DNA from: Ophioderma brevispina
Lineage: Eukaryota > Echinodermata > Ophiuroidea > Amphilepidida > Ophiodermatidae
DNA length: 64,000 nt
Assembly: GCA_023653785.1 (NCBI GenBank)
Contig: JAMKCH010005346.1
Location: forward strand, 1 to 64,000
Direction: 5' to 3'
How positions within the stretch are numbered: position 1 is the stretch's first letter; every line of letters starts with the position of its first letter. The position numbers were made by a program, and so were the translations under genes. A model generated the notes under the pieces. That model was not told the origin of the DNA. It saw only the letters and a program-made list of their open reading frames with translations, and made no database searches. Positions 57,541 through 64,000 of the stretch are shown in pieces.

Positions 57541-58575
57541 TGTTGTTATTTTGATTATTTTTGGTGGTTCCCGGGTTCAGCTGGTTCCTTGTGGCTGTTA
57601 CTTACATTCCATTAGTGGTTTCCCAGTTGGTTTTTTATTTTTGGTGGTTACTGCTGGGTTCTCTGTCGCTGTTAGTTACAACCTTGGGTGGTTCCCAGTG
57701 GCTACTGGTTCCATTTATTACTGGTTCCCAGTGGCTAATGGTTCTATTTCTCGGTTTCCAGTGTCTACTGATTAAATTTGTTTGGAGGTTCCTTGTGCAT
57801 TTTTTTGGAGGTTCCTTGTGCATTTTTTTTGGAGGTTCCTTGTGCATTTTTTGAGGTTCCTTGTGCATTTTTTTTGGAGGTTCTGTGATGTGCATTGTTT
57901 GGAGGTTCCTTGTGCATTTTTTGGAGGTTCCTTGTGCATTTTTTGGAGGTTCCTTGTGCATTTTTTTTTTAGGTTCCTTGTGCATTTTTTGAGGTTCCTT
58001 GTGCATTTTTTTTGGAGGTTCCTTGTGCATTTTTTGCTGGTTCCAAATTGGCTACTGGTTCCATGTATCGGTGGTTCCCAGTGGTTATTGGTTCCATTTC
58101 TTGGTGTTCTGGTGTGTGATGTTGTAATTTCTTGGTGGCTCCCATTGTCTACTGGTTCAATTTTATAGGTTCCTTGTGGCTGCCAGTTCCATTTTTGGTG
58201 GTTCCCCATTGCTACTAGTTCAATTACTGGTGTTCTCAGTGTCTACAAGAATCCATTGTGTTAGTTCTTTGGGTTGCTTCAATCTAATTTTTGGATGGTC
58301 CCAAGTTACTACTGGTTTCAATATTTTGGTGGGTCCCAGTTGCTATTTTTGGTTTCAATATTTTGGTGGTTCCCATTTGCTACTGGGTGCCTATTTGGTG
58401 GTTCCAGTGTCTACTGTTCCATTTCTTGTTATTTTCCAGTGTCTACTGGTTCAATTTCTTAGATTCCTGTGGGCTTATCGTTCCAGTTTTTGGTGGTTCC
58501 CAGTTACCATATTTTGGTGGTTTCTGTTGTTTACAGGTTCTGCTTCTTTTATGGTCCCAGTGGCTGCTTATGAAC
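57541..58575 (+). repeat. GGTTCC minisatellite, ~1 kb, two unit types
   Basis: The core (57783-58036) has about eleven units of GGAGGTTCCTTGTGCATTTT with 3-10 T, 17-25 bp long and nearly identical, one with an altered GGTTCTGTGATGTGCAT. On both sides (57560-57780 and 58037-58560) lie diverged units of about 30-36 bp built on GGTGGTTCCCAGTGGCTACT and GGTTCCATTTCTTG. All parts share GGTTCC at short spacing. Open frames run through the array on both strands (up to 145 codons, for example repeats of HKEPPKKM) because of the repeat, not selection. No ATG-led gene is supported. Confidence 0.9.
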
Positions 58576-61500
58576 TAAATTTGAATTTACTACGTCACAC
58601 TGCTCACTAGCTTGGGGTTCAAGTCAGATTCTGAAACATAATAATGATAAAATTGGATTGATTTTTGTTTCGCACGATACACAAGATTTGATCTTGCTAT
58701 AAGTTTAAAATTAGTGCTCGACGCTGCCCTCTCGCACAATATTTGTAAAAACTTTAGCTCGACAAAATCTTTGTGTCTCGTGCTCAATCTCCAATTTTAT
58801 ATCAAACTTTTTCTGAAGAGACCAGTGGACCAAGCGTCATAAGAAAAGGGTCATAGAAACATTGCAAGGCTGACCATTGGTGCTTCGTCAGAACACATTC
58901 AGTAGCCCTAGTTAGCCATTTTTGTTTGCCATTTTTTAATGAAAAACCGAAACACCATTGATATGTAGCATGCTAATTTACAAAGGAAAATAAAACAATA
59001 ATAAGCTAAGACCAACAAAATTGACTTTATTTCCACCACAAATGCTGGCATTTGAACACTCGCAAACTGTCAAATCATGTTTATTTGCCCCGCGCCGGAG
59101 CGCGGGGCTATAGATGTTGGGAATAACTTGGACAGATACATGAGAGTTTTACTTGTAGTGACGCCTGACGAAGCTTGGTCATACCGATTTGTCAGACAAT
59201 TGAAAATGATGAACATTGCTAAAATTACGTAATGTTGTGATGAAACATTGCATAAATATTTATGCAACCAAAGTAGTTTTTGTGTATAAAATGACGATCT
59301 GTGGATAGATTGTAAGTTTTAGTGTTTTTTTATAAAATTTATATTGGATCTTTAGCAAGGTTCTATTTCCACGTGATTAAGTGGGGTCAAATATCATGCA
59401 GTTGGGCGAATTGCGAGCAGCATGCATATTCCAGAAATATTGACAATTCTTGACAGCTGACATCAATTACGATGGTCGAGTCGATTATTTAGGTACTACC
59501 GTAAACTTGACAAGAGTATAGGAAACTTTGAGCTTTAGTTTACAACACCACTATTTATACCATCAGTTTTCAATAAACAGTCACATACACTGGCATTTTT
59601 TTGTTTGGAAATGCTATTATCTCCTCAATTCTTGGTGATTTTCGATGTTTTAAATAATTCTGCCATTCCGCGGGGCATACATTGGTGCCCAGCCACCCAC
59701 CATGTTTCTTGGTCCCTTTGCTTTAAGAATCAAATCCCTACCCACAGCCAAATGAACCCTTGGATACTGGTCCATCACTTTCTGTCCCATAGTTTATGGT
59801 GTAGTTCAATAGTAGAAACTGAACCAATGGCAATAGACAACCAGTATGGAACCTGTACATAGACATAGAATCTTTGCCTCATGTACCCAGTCCAATGGAC
59901 AGGTTTATCCTATGTGCACCAACTTGCAGCATTTTGGCAATAACTAAACCCAACAACCCCAGTTTCCGGTCAGCATCCAATGGGCGGGTTTTTGGCCTGA
60001 TAGCAAAGCTCAAAACCTGAGAATGGATTTGGCCTTTGATAGCCTCACTTTCAGCTACAGGCATTGAACACATAGTTCTATTAATCCAAATAAACTTAGG
60101 GTGTAAGGTTAAGCCTACAAAGAGCCAAACTCACTGTAAATACTACTGAAGACATTATTAGCATCCCACATCCCCTGAAACGACTAACCCGAGAAGTTGC
60201 AATATCTAGTAGAACATCAGTGACAGGTAAATAGTTAACTGCAATTTGTCAAAACTCAACTACAATCAACTTTTCGCTGGTTTCCATCATGCATTTTTGA
60301 TGGCTCTGTTGACAAAAATTTTGCAGTGTAGACTTTTAGTGCCGTGCTTTCTGTGAACATGCTTGGAAAAATTTTCCTTTGTCAACAATTCAGAGCTCGG
60401 TTTGAACGATTAGAGGCATTCCACTTCCAATAGTTTGAAAAAAGTACTTGCTAGAATAGTTTGAAAGGCTAAACACGTCCTCACACTCTGTTTAATCATA
60501 AAAGCAAGAATGCAGAATTCATTTTGGGATATGAATCACTTCCTTTGCAAAAAAATTGTGCCAAACTAATGATTATTTCTTGAAAATAAATTACAGATAT
60601 TTGCAATACCTAGTCAATAAGAAAGAGGTGGGCAGCTCATAATGAAATTACCCAGACCTAATTTAACGCCTGTTTTCTCATCCTTATTCTTCCGTCCACT
60701 CACAATCTAACCCCCTAACAGACCTGTAAGGTCACAATTTTATCTAGCCCCAAACCACTCACTTCAATTTCGGTTTAATAACTCCTGGATATTTTCATTG
60801 TCCCGCATAATTTTTTGTTGATTTTGTGTTACCAAATACAACTTGACCCAATTTCACTGCCATGTTTCCAATTATGCCCGTGGGCACATGATTAAGACGT
60901 GGGTTTATCATTTTGAAGTAACGGTACCACGGTAATGTTGGTGGGACGAGCAGGGATGTCATGAATTACTGGCCCATTGCTAACAGATGTGACTACTCAG
61001 AAGGAACGGAATACAATCGCATATTGCATTTGGGTTTATCCATGTCCCCATTCGCTTAAATAATAAGTCCGTGGCTGAAAATCCACTGTCAAGAGAGATA
61101 CGGCAATCTAGGTTGAGTTGAAACAGGCACTGTGAAATTCATCTGTACTAGTTTGAGATGAATCTTCACCTATTTCATGTGTCAGGGATAGTTGCATATT
61201 ATAGCAAAGCCTATTATAGCTTTTCACACCGAGCAATATCGATGGAATTTGTGATCGATCGTCCTTTGTAGTTTTAATTAGCCATAGAAAAGTTGTTAAA
61301 ATAATATGGAAATTCTGACACATCAATTATTTATTTTGTTTTATTTATTTGTTATAAAGGCTAAAAAGTTTACCTTAAAGCTTGCTATGCACAATTAATT
61401 ATGGGTAAGCATTTTAGCATGTTTGTTTTGTTACATTTGGGTTTCATTTGCTTTATTTTCGATAATGTAATAACATTTTGTGTGTGTGCAATTACTTGAA

Positions 61501-61576
61501 TTGAAACATGAAAACAGTGGTTTTTGCATCGGGATGGGGTGACTCTATTTTGGAAGTGATACGTATGTAAGACTGT
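58576..61576. other. Unassigned sequence, 3 kb
   Basis: No gene, SINE or MITE recognised except the hairpin at 59087-59108. Frames at 59605-59862 (plus, 85 codons) and 59879-60073 (minus, 64 codons) are not identified; the minus one might be a decayed exon, but nothing confirms it. Confidence 0.4.
59087..59108. repeat. Perfect GC hairpin
   Basis: GCCCCGCGC, loop CGGA, GCGCGGGGC: a 9-bp all-GC stem with a 4-base loop, standing out against AT-rich surroundings. I recall GCCCCGCGC-type hairpins in invertebrate repeats, but the surrounding element is not defined here. Confidence 0.75.
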
Positions 61577-61921
61577 TTAAGACACTATCATTGATTTGAA
61601 AAATATTTGAAATTTTGGCAGGAATAGCTTCAATTGAAGAAGTGTGTAGTTCTCATAAGTTACCTTTTCCAGCTGTAGTTGACAGAAAAGGAAGACACGG
61701 CAGTGTTCCAAGATACGATTCTCCATTCAATTACGTGTTGTAGTTAAGTGTCAGTGCGGACAGTAATGACTAAAATCTCCGTTCTGTCCTTATTAGGTGC
61801 TTTGGTCTTATCATTTTGCAGTGTATGTTAGGAATCCTGTACTTGTTGCATACATGCAAAAATCTGATTTTGATGATTTTCGATTTGCTGATTTAGCAAC
61901 TCACTGATAGGTGTCTTTTAA
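61577..61921 (+). mobile_element. TTAA family B MITE
   Basis: TTAAGACACTATCATTGATTTG (one A lost after TTAA; given as TTAAGACACTATC then ATTGATTTG) and a right end AACTCACTGATAGGTGTCTT then TTAA. The interior aligns with the 63245 copy for nearly its full length, with small indels. The two copies lie 1.3 kb apart in the same orientation. Confidence 0.88.
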
Positions 61922-61924
61922 ATA

Positions 61925-62195
61925 AGACTCCCATATTTATAAAGACACCTTTTTTTATCACTGTCACGAAAGACCCCTATTTATTTTAATTACCCAAAGG
62001 CCACTACTTTTTAGATGATTTTGAGAAAATTTGTCACCCAAATAATCCCTATATGGGCATTTGGCTGTCTCTCACCCAAAGACCCCTATTTTGCATATTC
62101 TCTGTCACAGAATGGCCATTTGTTTGAGAGCATCAGTCTGCAAACACCTGTATCCATCCTTTTCATATTGAATGTTTGTCCCGCATTTTGCATGT
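61925..62195 (-). repeat. Dispersed repeat H, inverted copy
   Basis: GCTGTCTCTCACCCAAAGAC and CCCTATTTTGCATATTCTCTG match 34890-34955 in inverse. ACCCAAA/GACCCCTATTT blocks recur at uneven intervals. Open frames here (62015-62209) come from this repeat. Confidence 0.6.
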
Positions 62196-62362
62196 CGTGG
62201 TACATCTAAATTTTTGGCCCCTTTCTTGATATTCTTTTGGGCTTTCTTTTGCTCTCCAATTCAGCCCAAGCCGCCCCCAAAAAATTGTTTTCCCTCATCC
62301 ACCACCCCTAATTTTGGAAATCAGGAAAAGGTTTTGTTTTTTCCCTTTTACTGTGCAAAAGA

Positions 62363-62617
62363 ATACCGACCCTAATTTTTAAAAATCCTAATTTTTTTTT
62401 TTCATGTTAACTTTCTGAAATGTAAAAAAGAGTTTAAACACAGTTTCGTATCATGTTAGTTGGGTTCATAATGTGACAAAGATGCATTTTTAGTAATCAA
62501 CTTTATTTTTAGTGTTTGATTAACTTATTAATACAAACAATCATGTTTTCTCCATACATTTTTGGTATTGACATTAAAAAAAAAAGGTTTTCCGACCGAC
62601 GGGACCCACTCTAAAAA
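62363..62617. mobile_element. Looser relative of the MITE at 20861-21153
   Basis: ATACCGACCCTAATTTTT leads into a T run, CATG and CTGAAATGTAAAAA, paralleling CCGACCCTATTTTT, a T run, CATG and CTGAAATGCAAAAA at 20873-20938. The right side has an A run and TCCGACCGACGGGACCC. Ends are not well defined. Confidence 0.4.
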
Positions 62618-62641
62618 GTCCTCTATGGACAATCAAACCAT

Positions 62642-62672
<31 letters not shown>

Positions 62673-63244
62673 CATGACTAACCAAAGGTTTGTTGGCAAA
62701 ATTATAATCATTCGAGGGTCTACCTCACAAAACAGAAAATATCAGCAATGCATCTATCACATTGTATGTTAAATATATGCTAAATATGGATAGTTTCACC
62801 TATTTTGGATATAAAACTTAAAGCAAACCTCTCCTCCTCACCTTTTTTTAAATCCCAGATGGTAAACATGTTTTTTTTATTTTTTTTTACTTGTCCTAAT
62901 CAAAAACAAGTAATCTGTATGTGTCAATGAAAATAACACAGAAATAAACTGACTTAGACCACAATTTAAAGTTTATTTTACACTGAATTAGTCATGTGTA
63001 AAAAATCCAGTGAAACATCTTATCCTGCCTCAAACACATGGGAAAGAAGTGGAACTTGTTTGTGCCCCACCATGGTAGGAGAATGCCTGTTAAGATCAAG
63101 ACCGGTGTCAATCCTTTGATCACAACTCCTAATCCATATTATCCGGACTCATACTTCACTAAATATTCTGGAGGTGGGGAAACTTGTTATACAAACAAAA
63201 TCCTGACCCCAATCTTAATCTAATGCTAAGCTCATATGTAACTC
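62618..63244. other. Unassigned sequence
   Basis: No gene. Poly(A) of 23 at 62650-62672 and T runs near 62870-62890. Confidence 0.45.
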
Positions 63245-63599
63245 TTAAAGACACTATCAGTGATTTGAAAAATATTTGAAATTTGCAGGAATAGCTTCAA
63301 AGTGAAGGATAAGTCTGTAGAATTCTGATAAGTTACCTTTTCCAACTGAAGAATTGACAGAAAAGGAAGAAAACAGCAGTGTTCCAAGATACGATTCCCC
63401 ATTCAATTACGTGTTGTAGTAAGTGTCCGAACGGACAGTAATGACTAAAATTTCCGATTCTGTCCTTATTAGGTTGCTTCTGGTCCTATCATTTGCAGGG
63501 TATGTTAGGATACCTGTACTTGTTACATACATGCAAAAATCTGATTTTTGATGATTTTTTCGATTTTCTGATTTAGCAAATCACTGATAGTGTCTTTAA
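63245..63599 (+). mobile_element. TTAA family B MITE, best copy (355 bp, perfect TIRs)
   Basis: Inside the two TTAA tetranucleotides the 19-bp ends AGACACTATCAGTGATTTG and its exact reverse complement are perfect. The interior contains the family blocks AGTGAAGGATAAGTCTGTAG, CAATTACGTGTTGTAG and TTAGGATACCTGTACTTG. The perfect ends suggest this is the youngest of the four B copies. No coding capacity. Confidence 0.95.
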
Positions 63600-64000
63600 T
63601 ACTGAAAAGTTAACCTTACATTATTGAAAATGGTTATTTCATACCACTTGTTTACAAAACCAGATGCCTTCTAAATTGGATGCCAAACTTGACTCAGCAG
63701 CCAGCTAGTATATGGAGAAATTTCCGCGAGGCTTTAATTTTTGTGAATTTTGCAAATAAGAGTTCAACAACGAAAATAACACCCTGTGAAAATGTTTTCA
63801 ACACACATTGAAAGCAAGCACTGTGATGGTCAATTGTAAATTTAGCACAACACAAAAATGTCCTTTTTGTCTCCCTTTGTTAAAAAATCTGCTCGCGAAA
63901 ATATCCAAGTTTAGAGTACATGGTTCCATGTCTAGTAATGTAGGAAACATGGGTTGTAGTCCCTTTAGAGCTTATACCATTGTATGATGTCAACATAGAT
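63600..64000. other. Unassigned sequence
   Basis: No gene or bounded repeat recognised up to the window end. Confidence 0.45.

Noticed and set aside
57515..58610. Long open frames on both strands (95-145 codons) with Lys/Pro or Phe/Gly repeats
   Set aside because: They lie over the GGTTCC minisatellite and shift between frames as unit length changes; no gene context.
59879..60073. 64-codon minus-strand frame with protein-like composition
   Set aside because: No ATG context, splice model or recognised family; left as unassigned.
1..64000. CRISPR arrays, operons or bacterial gene clusters
   Set aside because: No regularly spaced identical repeats with unique spacers and no dense coding. SINEs, MITEs and a LINE show animal nuclear DNA.

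Overview
This window looks like a gene-poor stretch of an animal nuclear genome. It is AT-rich, has no long open reading frames and no operon structure. It is packed with degenerate transposable elements, tRNA-derived SINE heads, minisatellites and mononucleotide runs. The mix of elements (TTAA-flanked MITEs, hAT MITEs with CAG ends, a Jockey-like LINE, tRNA-headed SINEs) suits an invertebrate metazoan. A marine deuterostome such as an echinoderm, hemichordate or cephalochordate is my best guess, but the sequence does not settle the taxon. I find no confident host protein-coding gene. Most open frames are chance, repeat or low-complexity frames, and several lack an ATG.

Layout. 1-5 kb: mostly unassigned, with one candidate 3'-terminal coding exon on the minus strand (2369-2569) and a purine-rich block. 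5-13 kb: hAT elements (6935-7151, 7437-7557, 8864-9915, 11920-12102) and two family D TTAA elements. 13-17 kb: TTAA elements of families A and E, tRNA-like 'S' elements and a foldback element. 20.4-23 kb: one 2.5 kb hAT element with an exact 8-bp target-site duplication and a smaller MITE nested inside. 24-28.3 kb: TTAA families A, D, F and B, plus a hAT carrying a nested D element. 31-38 kb: TTAA families C and G, a degenerate tandem repeat and pogo/Tigger-like ends. 38.8-42 kb: a decayed Jockey-like non-LTR retrotransposon on the minus strand, with recognisable endonuclease, reverse transcriptase and C-terminal parts. 44-50 kb: two SINE-type elements and more D and F copies. 53-59 kb: a family A copy split by a 696-bp insertion, a ~180-bp G tract, a 31-bp-TIR MITE and a 1-kb GGTTCC minisatellite. 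61-64 kb: two family B copies and more repeats.

The main result is a set of seven distinct short element families (named A-G here) that share TTAA at both ends, usually continuing as AAGG or AAGN. They make up at least 17 copies in 64 kb. TTAA target duplications are known for piggyBac and Kolobok transposons, and TTAAAGG-type ends recall the Xenopus T2/Kolobok MITEs; assigning these families to Kolobok is my inference. Nesting runs both ways: a hAT sits inside a D element, and a D element sits inside a hAT. This gives a relative order of insertion. A second notable result is a tRNA-like family (S, four copies) whose ends are inverted repeats, which is unusual for a SINE.
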